64,000 nt of DNA from Tenacibaculum haliotis. Its GTDB lineage: Bacteria; Bacteroidota; Bacteroidia; Flavobacteriales; Flavobacteriaceae. Below, in pieces: positions 23,375 to 32,488 of this stretch. Position numbers and translations under genes: made by a program. The notes below the pieces were generated by a model. That model was not told where the DNA came from. It worked only from the letters and a program-made list of their open reading frames with translations, and did not search any database. The first letter of the stretch is position 1. The number at the start of each line of letters is the position of its first letter. Location of the stretch: NCBI RefSeq assembly GCF_025215075.1, contig NZ_JAOBTH010000029.1:310001-374000 (forward strand), read 5' to 3'.

Positions 23375-24310
23375 ATGAACCGATTTTCATTATTATATAG
23401 TTTTTTAATTTGTAGTTTTTTGATGCTATCAGCATGCAAAAATCAACATAAAATAGAAAAACCTAAAATTTCATTTTCTTTTGATGATGGTGCTACACAA
23501 GATTTTCCGGGGTATAAAAATGCTGATTGGAATCAATTATTACTAGGTAAACTGGCAGCAGAAAATGTAAAAGCAGTGTTATTTGTTAAAGGAAAAAACT
23601 TAGATAATGAAGCAGGAAAAACAATTATAAAAAGTTGGAATGATGCGGGGCATTTAATCGCAAATCACACGTATTCTCATCCGTATTTTAATAGTAAAAA
23701 AGTAAGTTTAAATCGTTTTAAACAAGAACTATTAAAAAATGATTCTTTAATTAACAAGTATTCAAATTTCACAAAATTATTCCGATTTCCGTATTTAAAA
23801 GAAGGCAATACTATTGAAAAAAGAGATGGGTTTAGAGCTTTTTTAAAAGAAAAAGAATATAAAATAGGCCATGTAACTGTTGATGCTTCTGATTGGTACA
23901 TTAATCAGCGTTTAGTAAAACGTTTAAAAGAAAATCCGCAAAGCGATATTTCAGGATATAGAAATTACTATTTAAAACACCTTTTTAATCGTGCTGAATA
24001 TTATAATTCTTTAGGAAAAAAGCTAACAGGAAGACAAATTCATCACAATATATTATTGCATCATAATTTAACATCAGCATTGTTTATTGATGATTTAATC
24101 AAACACTTTAAAAAAAATGGCTGGGAGATTGTTAATGCAGAAAAAGCTTACAAAGATTCTATTTATACTAAAACTCCTGTAACAATTCCTGCAGGCGAAA
24201 GTCTTTTATGGGCATTAGCAAAGCAAACAAAAAAATACGCCTCAATTTTACGTTATCCAGCAGAAGACAGTCGTTATGAAAAAGAAGCAATGGATCGTTT
24301 AGGTCTTTAA
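23375..24310 (+). CDS. Polysaccharide deacetylase family lipoprotein
   Basis: A 311-aa protein with a lipobox signal (MLSACKN). The NodB homology domain spans about residues 30-215. Motif 1 is ISFSFDDGATQDF (Asp-Asp), motif 2 is LIANHTYSHPYF (H-x-x-x-H metal ligands) and motif 3 is LFRFPYLKEGN. Such enzymes remove N- or O-acetyl groups from chitin, peptidoglycan or other glycans. The C-terminal ~90 residues carry LLHHNLTSALFIDDLIKHF, a late motif of the fold. The envelope location is inferred from the lipobox. It is 11 nt after the hydrolase. Confidence 0.88.
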   Translation: MNRFSLLYSFLICSFLMLSACKNQHKIEKPKISFSFDDGATQDFPGYKNADWNQLLLGKLAAENVKAVLFVKGKNLDNEAGKTIIKSWNDAGHLIANHTYSHPYFNSKKVSLNRFKQELLKNDSLINKYSNFTKLFRFPYLKEGNTIEKRDGFRAFLKEKEYKIGHVTVDASDWYINQRLVKRLKENPQSDISGYRNYYLKHLFNRAEYYNSLGKKLTGRQIHHNILLHHNLTSALFIDDLIKHFKKNGWEIVNAEKAYKDSIYTKTPVTIPAGESLLWALAKQTKKYASILRYPAEDSRYEKEAMDRLGL

Positions 24311-24334
24311 AAATAAAGAATAACAAAATAAACT

Positions 24335-24793
24335 ATGAAACAAGAATTAGAAGCATTTAAAATAATTGGTATTGCAGTAAGAACAACCAATGAAAATAAT
24401 CAAGCCGCCAAAGATATTGGCGCATTATGGAACACTTTTATGACTGAAGGTATTTTAGAAAAAATTCCGAATAAAACAGCATCCGATATATATTCAATAT
24501 ATACCGATTATGAAAGTGATTATACCAAGCCGTATACTACAATTTTAGGATGCCGAGTAAATAATATTGATGAAATTCCTGAAGGTTTCGTGGCAATAAC
24601 TATAGAAGCTTCATCATATAAAAAATTTACAGCAAAAGGAGATTTAACTAAAGGAGCTGTTTACGAGAAATGGAATACTATTTGGAACACAGATTTAGAC
24701 AGGAGTTACACCGCCGATTTTGAAGTGTACGGAGCAGCAGCACAAAACCCATTAAATGCTGAAGTAGATATCTTTATTTCGCTAAATTCTTAA
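24335..24793 (+). CDS. GyrI-like / AraC effector-binding domain protein
   Basis: A 152-aa stand-alone effector-binding domain (SOUL/GyrI-like fold): FKIIGIAVRTTNENNQAAKD, IGALWNTFMTEGILEKIPNK, YSIYTDYESDYTKPYTTILG and the C-terminal YEKWNTIWNTDLDRSYTADF. No DNA-binding domain is attached. Members bind small hydrophobic or cationic compounds; some protect gyrase or hydrolyse cyclopropanoid toxins. The role here is unknown. It is 24 nt after the deacetylase gene. Confidence 0.85.
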   Translation: MKQELEAFKIIGIAVRTTNENNQAAKDIGALWNTFMTEGILEKIPNKTASDIYSIYTDYESDYTKPYTTILGCRVNNIDEIPEGFVAITIEASSYKKFTAKGDLTKGAVYEKWNTIWNTDLDRSYTADFEVYGAAAQNPLNAEVDIFISLNS

Positions 24794-24847
24794 TTCCATA
24801 ATAAATAGCAAGATTAGCACATAAATTAAAAATGATAAAGTATAATT

Positions 24848-24865
24848 TTAACTTTCTAAAGTTAA
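24848..24865. promoter_or_regulatory. 8+8 dyad overlapping a -7 box
   Basis: TTAACTTT-CT-AAAGTTAA, perfect 8-bp arms. It includes TAACTTTC (7 of 8 to TAnnTTTG, 24849-24856) just before the DUF1801 gene, so it could be an operator or a short 5' hairpin. Confidence 0.4.
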
Positions 24866-24869
24866 AGCA

Positions 24870-25190
24870 ATGCAATACGATAAGGACCTAAAGTCAGAAC
24901 ACAAAAAACTTTTTTTAAAAGCACGAGTATTTCTTTTGTCTTTTGAAGGAATTACAGAAACAAAAAAAGAGCGTATTACAACGTATGCTAATAAAAATGG
25001 TGGAATTTGCCATTTAAGAACCATGCCTTATGGTATTGATTTTGGGTTTTTAAAAGGCGCAAAAATGAAAGATGAATTAGGTTTTCTTACAGGAAAAGGA
25101 AAAGCAATTCGGGTTTTACCAGTAAAAGAGTTTGATAAGAATGTAGTTACTTATTATCTAAAACAAGCCATAGAAATAAATGGATTATAA
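24870..25190 (+). CDS. DUF1801-like small protein
   Basis: A 106-aa protein with LKARVFLLSFEGITETKKER, RTMPYGIDFGFLKGAKM and FLTGKGKAIRVLPVKEFDKN, matching the DUF1801/YdhG-like fold (iron-chaperone frataxin-like in some members). The reaction is unknown. The stop overlaps the alkD start by 11 nt, so the two genes are translationally coupled. A dyad with a -7-like box precedes the start by about 5-20 nt, which makes the leader very short. Confidence 0.75.
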   Translation: MQYDKDLKSEHKKLFLKARVFLLSFEGITETKKERITTYANKNGGICHLRTMPYGIDFGFLKGAKMKDELGFLTGKGKAIRVLPVKEFDKNVVTYYLKQAIEINGL

Positions 25191-25902
25191 CGAAATCATA
25201 CAATGTTTATACGATTTACAAGATCCTGAAAAAATCATTTTTAAAGAGCAGAAATTCGGAATTGTAGCAAATAATTCTTTAGGAATTTATCACAAAGAAT
25301 TAAAAATGATTGCCAAAGAAATTGGAACAAATAATGAATTAGCATTACAGTTATTTGATAGCGGAATTTACGAAGCACGTCTTTTATGTAGTAAAATTTT
25401 CAATCCAAAAGATATTACTGAAACGTTAATGGAAAAATGGGTGGTAACGTTTGAAAACTGGGAAATTTGCGACAGTTTTTCTATGGGATTATTTGCTAAA
25501 AGTGATTTTGCATTGGCTAAAATATTAGAATGGACTAACCGAAAAGCTGAATTTGAAAAAAGAGCTGGTTTTGCAATTTTGGCATCCTATTGTATGGCTG
25601 ATAAAAAAACGGGTAATGAGTTTTTTGAGCAATTTTTTCCGATTATTATTCAACAAGCAACTGATGATAGATTGTATGTTAAAAAAGCGGTGAACTGGTC
25701 GTTAAGAAATATTGGAAAACGAAATATCGATTTAAATGAAATGACGATAGAAGTTGCCAATGATATTTTAAAACTAGAAAGTAAATCAGCAAAATGGATA
25801 GCAAAAAACGCATTAACAGAATTGCAAAAAGATACCGTTAGAATGTCTGATTATCCTAGAGAAATTTATAGAAAAAATATAAAATTGAACGAATATGTGT
25901 AA
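25180..25902 (+). CDS. alkD: AlkD-type DNA alkylation repair glycosylase
   Basis: A 240-aa protein built of HEAT-like helix pairs, as in AlkD, which removes N3- and N7-alkylpurines without base flipping. Characteristic segments are EARLLCSKIFNPKDITETLM, ENWEICDSFSMGLFAKSDFA (the W-x-x-x-D catalytic-site region) and RLYVKKAVNWSLRNIGKRN (the family's most conserved stretch). The ATG at 25180 lies 11 nt inside the DUF1801 gene. Together with alkC at 11119 it gives two different non-flipping alkylation glycosylases in 15 kb. Confidence 0.9.
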   Translation: MDYNEIIQCLYDLQDPEKIIFKEQKFGIVANNSLGIYHKELKMIAKEIGTNNELALQLFDSGIYEARLLCSKIFNPKDITETLMEKWVVTFENWEICDSFSMGLFAKSDFALAKILEWTNRKAEFEKRAGFAILASYCMADKKTGNEFFEQFFPIIIQQATDDRLYVKKAVNWSLRNIGKRNIDLNEMTIEVANDILKLESKSAKWIAKNALTELQKDTVRMSDYPREIYRKNIKLNEYV

Positions 25903-25944
25903 TAATTAATATGATTTGGCAACTAATTAAAAAATAACTAGAAA

Positions 25945-26787
25945 ATGAAAATAAAACACCTTTTTACAACGATGATATTAGTAGGAATCATAATGATTTC
26001 TTGTTCAAAAAAAGATGATATAGAAGAAACTCCAATAAGTAAATTTATACACATACCCGATGTAAATTTTGAAACAGAATTAATAAAACAAGGTATTGAT
26101 TCTGATGGTGTTGTAAATCAGCAAGTTCTTCAATCTGATATTAAAGAAATAGAGTATCTAGATTTATCATACCCAAGCTCGTCAGAAATGATCGAAAACT
26201 TATCTGGTATTGAGGGCTTTACAAAATTAAAGAGACTTTACGCCATAGGTAATAGACTTGAAAATATTGATTTAAGTAGCAATACAATGCTAGATACTTT
26301 GCATTTAATGGCTAACGATTTAAAAAATATTACAGGTTTATCCGAAGCTAAAAATTTAAAATGGGTAAACTTATCAGAAAATCTATTTGAAGAATTTACT
26401 CTTGATAATTCAAGCGTAACAAACATATTAATGAGTAATAATAATTTGGTTTATTTTGATGTAAGTAAAGCACCTAATTTAGAAACAGTTTTTTTATTGA
26501 CTAATAAAATGGAAAACATTGATTTTTCGAGCAATTTAAAATTAGAAGCTATAAATGTTTCAAACAACAAGTTAACAAGTATCATTTTAGGAGAAAAAGA
26601 AGAGCTGTACTATTTATCTCTTTTCGAAAATTTTTTAACAGATTTAGATGTAAGTAATTTTGATAATCTTGATTATTTATTAACCGACAGAAATCCTAAT
26701 TTACCTTGTATAAAAATTAAAAACGATCAAAATATACCAACGCTACAACTATCAGACTATCAACAAGTAAATGTAAGTTATGATTAA
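25945..26787 (+). CDS. Leucine-rich-repeat lipoprotein, paralogue 2
   Basis: A 280-aa protein with the same plan as 21569-22408: lipobox signal (IIMISCSKK), cap IPDVNFETELIKQGIDSDGV, about eight LRRs (LKRLYAIGNRLENIDLSSN, LKWVNLSENLFEEFTLDN) and an ending DRNPNLPCIKI. The two are similar along their full length by eye. It is an outer-membrane lipoprotein by lipobox, surface exposure inferred. The gap of 42 nt after alkD shows no strong promoter. Possible roles are adhesion or glycan/protein binding, which is not shown. Confidence 0.85.
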   Translation: MKIKHLFTTMILVGIIMISCSKKDDIEETPISKFIHIPDVNFETELIKQGIDSDGVVNQQVLQSDIKEIEYLDLSYPSSSEMIENLSGIEGFTKLKRLYAIGNRLENIDLSSNTMLDTLHLMANDLKNITGLSEAKNLKWVNLSENLFEEFTLDNSSVTNILMSNNNLVYFDVSKAPNLETVFLLTNKMENIDFSSNLKLEAINVSNNKLTSIILGEKEELYYLSLFENFLTDLDVSNFDNLDYLLTDRNPNLPCIKIKNDQNIPTLQLSDYQQVNVSYD

Positions 26788-26819
26788 AATTTAACTAAAA
26801 ACAAATAACTCAAATTAAA

Positions 26820-27629
26820 ATGAAAAAACTAGTCCCTCTATTCTCAATTTGTCTTTTATTATTCGCATCATGTAGTTCAAGTGATAATGATACTCCTCCT
26901 ACTGTTACAACAAAAAACTTTAAAGGTACAGTAGTAGATGATTTAAATACACCTATAAAAAACGCAACTATAATTATAGGTGATGATACAACAATGACAG
27001 ATACTAATGGAAACTTTGTATTGAATAACGTTAACTTAATAACAGATTACGCATACATTAAATCAAGAAAAGACGATTATATAAATGGAATGAAAATGAT
27101 TGTTGATTTAGAAGAAAGTAACACCGTTAATTTTACACTATTAAAAGATCATTTAGCCACTATATTAGGTAGTGGAGGCGATAGTGAGGTGCACTTTCCT
27201 ACAGGTTTTACTTTAAAGATAAATGGAAATATTAGTTATGAGGATGGAAACTCGTTTACTGGGTTTATGTATCCTGTAATTCATCATATAGCTCCTTTTA
27301 ATTTAGCAATTGAGAGCATTGCTCCTGGGCATAATAATACATTTGATGATGGTAATACTTACGGTTTTGTTTATGTTAAATTAGAGGATGCTGAAAAAAA
27401 TAGGCTAGATATAAAAGAAGGGCATACAGCTACAATGGAATTTGATATTAGCGCGGATTTATTACCGATGTCTCCAGAAACAGTTAAGGTACTTAATTTT
27501 AATGAAGAAACTGGTTTATGGGTAAATTATGGAGAAGCAACTAAAGAAGAAGTTTTAGAAAAATGGGTTTATAAGACAGAAGTAGCATCGTTTGCAAGTT
27601 CTTGGTTTAAACTTGTTGCTGTGGAGTAA
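26820..27629 (+). CDS. Carboxypeptidase-regulatory-like domain lipoprotein
   Basis: A 269-aa protein with a lipobox signal (LLFASCSSS). After the linker there is a CarboxypepD_reg-like beta-sandwich (about residues 35-105): KNFKGTVVDDLNTPIKNATI and TMTDTNGNFVLNNVNL. A C-terminal beta-rich region follows, with MEFDISADLLPMSPETVKVL and NEETGLWVNYGEA, reminiscent of TANFOR/Ig-like adhesion modules. It is probably exported to the envelope. Function unknown. It is last in the plus-strand run and is followed by a strong terminator. Confidence 0.8.
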   Translation: MKKLVPLFSICLLLFASCSSSDNDTPPTVTTKNFKGTVVDDLNTPIKNATIIIGDDTTMTDTNGNFVLNNVNLITDYAYIKSRKDDYINGMKMIVDLEESNTVNFTLLKDHLATILGSGGDSEVHFPTGFTLKINGNISYEDGNSFTGFMYPVIHHIAPFNLAIESIAPGHNNTFDDGNTYGFVYVKLEDAEKNRLDIKEGHTATMEFDISADLLPMSPETVKVLNFNEETGLWVNYGEATKEEVLEKWVYKTEVASFASSWFKLVAVE

Positions 27630-27708
27630 TTAATAGCTTACATTTTATTTTTAAAACAAGAGTATATAAATAAGAAAGCACTTCATTTGAAGTGTGTAAG
27701 TTTAGAAA

Positions 27709-27744
27709 AAAACCTCAGAATTGATATTCAATTCTGAGGTTTTT
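27709..27744. terminator. Strong bidirectional terminator
   Basis: AAAACCTCAGAATT/AATTCTGAGGTTTT arms around GATATTC, with a T-run on the plus strand and an A-run (T on minus) before the stem. It ends the plus-strand block and can also stop the converging DUF3817 transcript. Confidence 0.85.
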
Positions 27745-27812
27745 ATTTAAATCGCTTATAACGATTCTTTATTCTATTTAAAAATGAATATTACAGACAC
27801 CATTTTTTGTGT

Positions 27813-28082
27813 TTATTTTAAATACTTCCCAACAAAAAAAGTTCCGAAAGGTAAGATTGATAATAAACAAACAATACCGAATGTTTTACTACTCCATTTC
27901 AGTTCAAATTTTAACATAATTGCTATAATTATATAAGCTACAAATAACAACCCATGAGGCATTCCTAGCATTTTTACATATTCTGGGTTTCCTTGTAAGT
28001 ATTTAATTGGTGTTGCTATAAAAAGTAATAATAAGTAAGAAACTCCCTCTAATAAACTTACTATTTTAAATAAATTAATCAT
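27813..28082 (-). CDS. DUF3817 membrane protein
   Basis: An 89-aa protein with three hydrophobic segments and the family signature LFKIVSLLEGVSYLLLLFI followed by IKYLQGNPEYVKMLGMPHGL. DUF3817 proteins are small inner-membrane proteins of unknown function. It begins 10 nt after the TonB receptor stop, so it is the third gene of recO-TonB receptor-DUF3817. Confidence 0.85.
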   Translation of the reverse strand: MINLFKIVSLLEGVSYLLLLFIATPIKYLQGNPEYVKMLGMPHGLLFVAYIIIAIMLKFELKWSSKTFGIVCLLSILPFGTFFVGKYLK

Positions 28083-28092
28083 CTGTGTGTTT

Positions 28093-30555
28093 TTAAAAAT
28101 TAGTTAGTATTGAAACTGAAATATTTCGCCCTGGCGCAGAAACACCACTAGCAAATTCTTTATAATGCTCATCCAATAAATTGGTAAGCTGTGTTTGTAT
28201 TGTTATGTTATCGTTTACAGAATATTTGGCATGTAAACCAACTGTCATCCAACTAGGCGTACCGTAATATTTATCAACATCTTCAGTTGCAACTTCATTT
28301 ACAATTGGTGTTTGCTGATGGTTATCAATTCCCTCATCTAAATTATAATCCGTGATATCTTTTTTCGCATTAAACACAAAATTGGCTCCTCCTTCAAACT
28401 TATTGTTTGAATAATTCAATTCAAAACGACCAAATAATGGCGGAATTGATGACATTGGTAAATTTGTATCGTACGCTTTTCCTTTTGTATAGGTTAAAAA
28501 TCCTGAAGTACTCCAGTTTTCAAGTAATTTTCCTTGATAACTTACTGTTGCTCCCGTAATGTAAGCAGTTCCTTTATTTACGTTTGCTACAATATCACCA
28601 TTTTCTCCATCGTACGAAACAGTAGGGCTTCCGTTTAATTCAAAGGCTTCGCGATAAATATAATTGTTTAACAATGTATAATATACGTTTGCACCAATTC
28701 TAAATTTTCTATCATTAAAATACTTCTGAAATCCAACTTCTGCACTATAAGCATGCTCAGGTTTCAGCGTAATGTTTGGTACAGTAACCTTTCCATTTTT
28801 TTCTCTTACCTTACCTACATCATCAATATTTGGCGAGCGAAATCCTGATGACAACACCGCATTTAATTGCCAAGTTCTAACAGGTTTATACACATAACCA
28901 ATGGTTGCGGTAAGTGCTGTATTATTTAAATTAATAGTACTGCTCGGTAACTTTATAAATGTTTCATCTATCCATTTAGCATCTAACTGAGTATTCGTTA
29001 ATCGTATACCTGTGTTTAAGGTTGATTTTGGCGTAACATCTTGGCGATAATCCAAATACATTGCCGAACTAAAATAACTACTTCCTCCATCTGGGTATCG
29101 AGATTGCACCGAAAAATCACCTTCAAAACCTACAATTTCGTTATTATTTATTCTTAATGTTTTACCATAAGAATCAGATTTTACATCATTATAAGCAACT
29201 TCAAAACCATATCCTAAATCACGTTTTTCTGCTAACGGAACCGTAAAATCTCCATTTACACTAAAAACATTTACATTTTCTTTTCTATATGATCTTTCTA
29301 AACTTCCGAATTTTCTTTGAATACGACTTTCTTCAATATTCTGATAAGCAGCAGTAATTGTTCCTCTATCTAACCATTTTTTATTCGGATTGATTTCTAA
29401 TTGAGAAGAAGCTAAAAAACGACTTTGAGGTCCGTAATGCCATTCTGCAAACTTTAATTCTCCGCTTTTAAGCTCACTTAACTTATCAAACCTTGGCACA
29501 TCTGATGATGTAGAATATTGAATATTTACTTTTAAATCGGTTTTTTTTGATAGCGGAATAAAAAATTTCTGTAAAAAATCTGTTTGACTAAAACCTGTAT
29601 TTCTCTGCAGATTCACATCTTCATTTTTCGTTGGATTTTCAGTATAATTTCCTTTTAAATTATCAGAATAAAAAAACGTTTTTCCCCAATTATCAAAACC
29701 ATGAGAACGATTTTTACCCATTTTTAAATCACCAAAATTACTATGTGTTATGCTAGTAAGCGATGCCCAATTTTTAAGTTGTAATTCTGCCGATACCGAA
29801 TTGGTAACTTCATTGTTTACTGAACTGTATCTTAAAAAACTACTTCCTTTAATTTTATTTTCTTCAGACAGTTTTGGAGTTTTTGTATAATAATGAATCA
29901 CACCACCTAGTGCATCAGAACCATAAATAACCGATGATGGTCCAAAAACAACCTCTGTTCTATCTAATAAAGTAGGGTTTACAGTTATCGAGTTTTGTAA
30001 ATGCCCTTTTCTATAAATTGCATTGTTCATTCTAACACCATCAACAACCAATAAAACACGGTTACTTTCCATTCCTCTTAAAACAGGGCTTCCGCCGCCA
30101 AATTGTGATTTCTGAACTTTAATTCCCGGAATGGTAGCTAATAAATCTGCTGATGTTTGTGGAGATACTTTTTGAATATCTTTTAATGAAACTACTGCTA
30201 TTTGTTCTGCAATACGATTCGCTTTTGCTTTACTCTTAAAAACAGACACAACTATTTCATCTAATTGCTCTGATTGTTTTGATAAAAAAACTTGATATTC
30301 GTTTTGTTTTAAAGCCAATTTTGTTTCTTGGAAATCCGCATATCCAACATGCGAAAAAACAAGAATCTCTTTGTTTTTAAATTCAGAAACATTTACAATT
30401 CCGTTAATATTACTAATTGCTGATGTTGTTTTGTTTTTATTAAACACTGCAACTCCATCGATTGTTTTACCTGTTTCGGCATCAATTATCGTAAGGTTTT
30501 GTGAAAAAATAGTGGTGATTGTCAGTAAAAAAAATAGGGTAATAACTTGCTTCAT
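28093..30555 (-). CDS. TonB-dependent outer-membrane receptor
   Basis: An 820-aa protein with signal peptide MKQVITLFFLLTITTIFS. Order: carboxypeptidase-like regulatory domain (about 20-95, LTIIDAETGKTIDGVAVF), plug (about 110-220, VSPQTSADLLATIPGIKVQK, GGGSPVLRGMESNRVLLVVD), and a 22-strand-type barrel ending in the aromatic-terminal ISVSILTNF. The plug reads like the haem/vitamin/siderophore class (BtuB-like), not SusC. The ligand is unknown. It is 3 nt downstream of recO, an unusual pairing, and is followed by DUF3817. Confidence 0.9.
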   Translation of the reverse strand: MKQVITLFFLLTITTIFSQNLTIIDAETGKTIDGVAVFNKNKTTSAISNINGIVNVSEFKNKEILVFSHVGYADFQETKLALKQNEYQVFLSKQSEQLDEIVVSVFKSKAKANRIAEQIAVVSLKDIQKVSPQTSADLLATIPGIKVQKSQFGGGSPVLRGMESNRVLLVVDGVRMNNAIYRKGHLQNSITVNPTLLDRTEVVFGPSSVIYGSDALGGVIHYYTKTPKLSEENKIKGSSFLRYSSVNNEVTNSVSAELQLKNWASLTSITHSNFGDLKMGKNRSHGFDNWGKTFFYSDNLKGNYTENPTKNEDVNLQRNTGFSQTDFLQKFFIPLSKKTDLKVNIQYSTSSDVPRFDKLSELKSGELKFAEWHYGPQSRFLASSQLEINPNKKWLDRGTITAAYQNIEESRIQRKFGSLERSYRKENVNVFSVNGDFTVPLAEKRDLGYGFEVAYNDVKSDSYGKTLRINNNEIVGFEGDFSVQSRYPDGGSSYFSSAMYLDYRQDVTPKSTLNTGIRLTNTQLDAKWIDETFIKLPSSTINLNNTALTATIGYVYKPVRTWQLNAVLSSGFRSPNIDDVGKVREKNGKVTVPNITLKPEHAYSAEVGFQKYFNDRKFRIGANVYYTLLNNYIYREAFELNGSPTVSYDGENGDIVANVNKGTAYITGATVSYQGKLLENWSTSGFLTYTKGKAYDTNLPMSSIPPLFGRFELNYSNNKFEGGANFVFNAKKDITDYNLDEGIDNHQQTPIVNEVATEDVDKYYGTPSWMTVGLHAKYSVNDNITIQTQLTNLLDEHYKEFASGVSAPGRNISVSILTNF

Positions 30556-30558
30556 CTG

Positions 30559-31281
30559 TTAACTAAACACGGTTTCTAAAATATCTAATGATTTTGGCTT
30601 TTTAAAACCCTCCAAATGTAATTCAAAATATCGAATTATAACTCTAAGGATTACTTGCCTTTCGTTTTTATTGTACGAAATTGTATTTATTGCATCAAAA
30701 TTTATGCCTAACAGTCTTTTAAAAAGAATTAATTCGTTGCCAGTAACCACAAGTTTTTCATAAGATGCATCAGTAAATCGTCCTTCTTGTAAATTAAAGG
30801 TCATTTTAGTTGGTTCTGAAACATCTGGATAAAAACCTAAAAACTTAGATAAATTTAATAAAAAAAGTAAATGAAAATTAGCAATGGCATCATGAGTATC
30901 TAACCAAATTAAGCTAGTTTCAATAAACTCATATAACACTTCATTTTTTTCTTCCTCCTTAATAATATTCGAAAGTATTTCTGATAAAAACAACACAATC
31001 GATTGCTTTATTACCGAAGTGTAAATACTCTCATAAGGATGAATAACTTGCGCTTCTCTTATCGAATTTAATGAGTTTTTATTATTGTGATTTGCTTCAA
31101 TTATCAATTGCGTTAATGGTTGAAAATAGGCTTTTTTTAATTTTCCTTTTCTTGATTTTAATACACCTCTTATCATGTAAGATCGAATGCCATCTTCTAA
31201 TGTAAAACACTTAACAATTAAACTTGTATCGCTGTACTTAATAGCACTAATAACAATTGCTTTGGTTGTAATTAACGCCAT
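30559..31281 (-). CDS. recO: DNA repair protein RecO
   Basis: A 240-aa protein, the normal RecO length. The N-terminal OB-fold is TTKAIVISAIKYSDTSLIVK with SYMIRGVLKSRKGKLK; a helical domain follows with LLFLLNLSKFLGFYPDVSEP. RecO loads RecA on gapped DNA together with RecR/RecF. The start MALITTKAIV is canonical. A TATCTTTG box lies about 30 nt upstream. Its stop is 3 nt before the TonB receptor start. Confidence 0.93.
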   Translation of the reverse strand: MALITTKAIVISAIKYSDTSLIVKCFTLEDGIRSYMIRGVLKSRKGKLKKAYFQPLTQLIIEANHNNKNSLNSIREAQVIHPYESIYTSVIKQSIVLFLSEILSNIIKEEEKNEVLYEFIETSLIWLDTHDAIANFHLLFLLNLSKFLGFYPDVSEPTKMTFNLQEGRFTDASYEKLVVTGNELILFKRLLGINFDAINTISYNKNERQVILRVIIRYFELHLEGFKKPKSLDILETVFS

Positions 31282-31372
31282 TAAATTGAAGTTTTATATA
31301 ATTAATAGTATCAAAGATATTTAATAATAACTACAAAAATGATACATTCGTACAAATTTGATTTAACTTCTT

Positions 31373-31843
31373 ATGACTTTTGAAATAGAACGAAAATTCT
31401 TGGTAATTTCTGATCAGTACAAACAAGTAGCTTATAAAAAAAGTTACATCAAGCAAGGTTTTTTAAACTCTAAAAAAGAACGCGTAGTAAGAGTTCGTAT
31501 AAAAGACGACACCGGTTTTTTAACTATTAAAGGAGCTTCTAACAAAAGCGGAACTACCCGATTTGAATGGGAAAAAGAAATAGATTTAAAAGAAGCCCAA
31601 GATTTATTTAATTTATGTGAAGAAGGAATTATTGAAAAATACCGCTATTTAATAAAAGAAAACAACCATACTTATGAAGTTGATGATTTTTTAGGTGAAA
31701 ATAAAGGTTTGGTTGTTGCCGAAATAGAATTAGAAAATGAAAACGAACAGTTTTCTAAGCCAAATTGGTTAGGAAAAGAAGTTACAGGAATCGTTAAATA
31801 TTACAATTCAAACTTAAGTAAACTTCCTTTTTCTAAATGGTAA
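31373..31843 (+). CDS. CYTH-domain protein (triphosphate tunnel enzyme)
   Basis: A 156-aa protein beginning with the E-x-E-x-K motif (FEIERKFLV), followed by RVRIKDDTGFLTIKG (basic tunnel strand), GTTRFEWEKEIDL and YEVDDFLGENKGLVVAEIEL, a complete CYTH/TTM fold. Members hydrolyse inorganic triphosphate, or rarely act as adenylate cyclases or thiamine-triphosphatases; for this short type triphosphatase activity is most likely. It converges with the trhA gene, with only 3 nt between stops and no terminator visible. Confidence 0.9.
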   Translation: MTFEIERKFLVISDQYKQVAYKKSYIKQGFLNSKKERVVRVRIKDDTGFLTIKGASNKSGTTRFEWEKEIDLKEAQDLFNLCEEGIIEKYRYLIKENNHTYEVDDFLGENKGLVVAEIELENENEQFSKPNWLGKEVTGIVKYYNSNLSKLPFSKW

Positions 31844-31846
31844 AAA

Positions 31847-32488
31847 CTATATGTATTTATAAATTGCCCAAAAATGACTAAAGCTTCCTAAAAGCACAAA
31901 AACGTGAAAAATAGCGTGGTTGTATGGCACTTTTTTAATCGAATATAAAATTGCGCCAATGGTATAAAAAACACCTCCAGCTATTAAATAAAATAATCCG
32001 TCGTACGACAAATTATTCATTAACGGTTTTATTAAAAAAACTACTTGCCATCCCATTATTAAATATAATGCCGTTGATAATTTATCGAACCTACCTGTAA
32101 AAAAAAGCTTAAGTATAACTCCTGCTAGCGCAAATAACCAAACAAAAATGAACATATACCAACCTGTTTGTTCTGGTAAAACTACTAAACAAAAAGGCGT
32201 ATAACTTCCTGCTATTAAAACATAAATAGCAGCATGGTCAAAAATATTAAGTTTGCGACGAAGTTTAGGTTTTTTAGCAGCGTGGTAAAAAGTAGATGCT
32301 GCATATAAGATGATTAAACTTAATCCGTAAATAACAAAACTAATTGTTTGCCAAAACTCTTGATATGTTAATGATTTTAAAACTATAAAAGGTAAAACTA
32401 TTATACCTAGCAATAAGCCAAAACCATGTGTTAACACATTTAATTTTTCCTCAGTATTACTATAAAGGTGATTTAAATTCTCGCTCAT
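31847..32488 (-). CDS. trhA: Hemolysin III family (TrhA/PAQR-type) membrane protein
   Basis: A 213-aa protein with seven predicted TM segments. PAQR-type zinc-site residues are in STFYHAA, FDHAAIYVLIAGSYTPF and HAIFHVFVLLGSFSHFW. Bacterial TrhA has been linked to membrane-fluidity and lipid homeostasis. The ATG lies 29 nt inside the end of the upstream plsC-like gene, an overlap suggesting coupling of two membrane-lipid functions. Confidence 0.92.
   Translation of the reverse strand: MSENLNHLYSNTEEKLNVLTHGFGLLLGIIVLPFIVLKSLTYQEFWQTISFVIYGLSLIILYAASTFYHAAKKPKLRRKLNIFDHAAIYVLIAGSYTPFCLVVLPEQTGWYMFIFVWLFALAGVILKLFFTGRFDKLSTALYLIMGWQVVFLIKPLMNNLSYDGLFYLIAGGVFYTIGAILYSIKKVPYNHAIFHVFVLLGSFSHFWAIYKYI

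Noticed and set aside
11119-27629. Integron or gene-cassette array as the source of the many small enzymes
   Set aside because: Genes overlap by 4 nt or are a few nt apart, leaving no room for attC sites. No integrase is present and no recurrent hairpin follows each gene.
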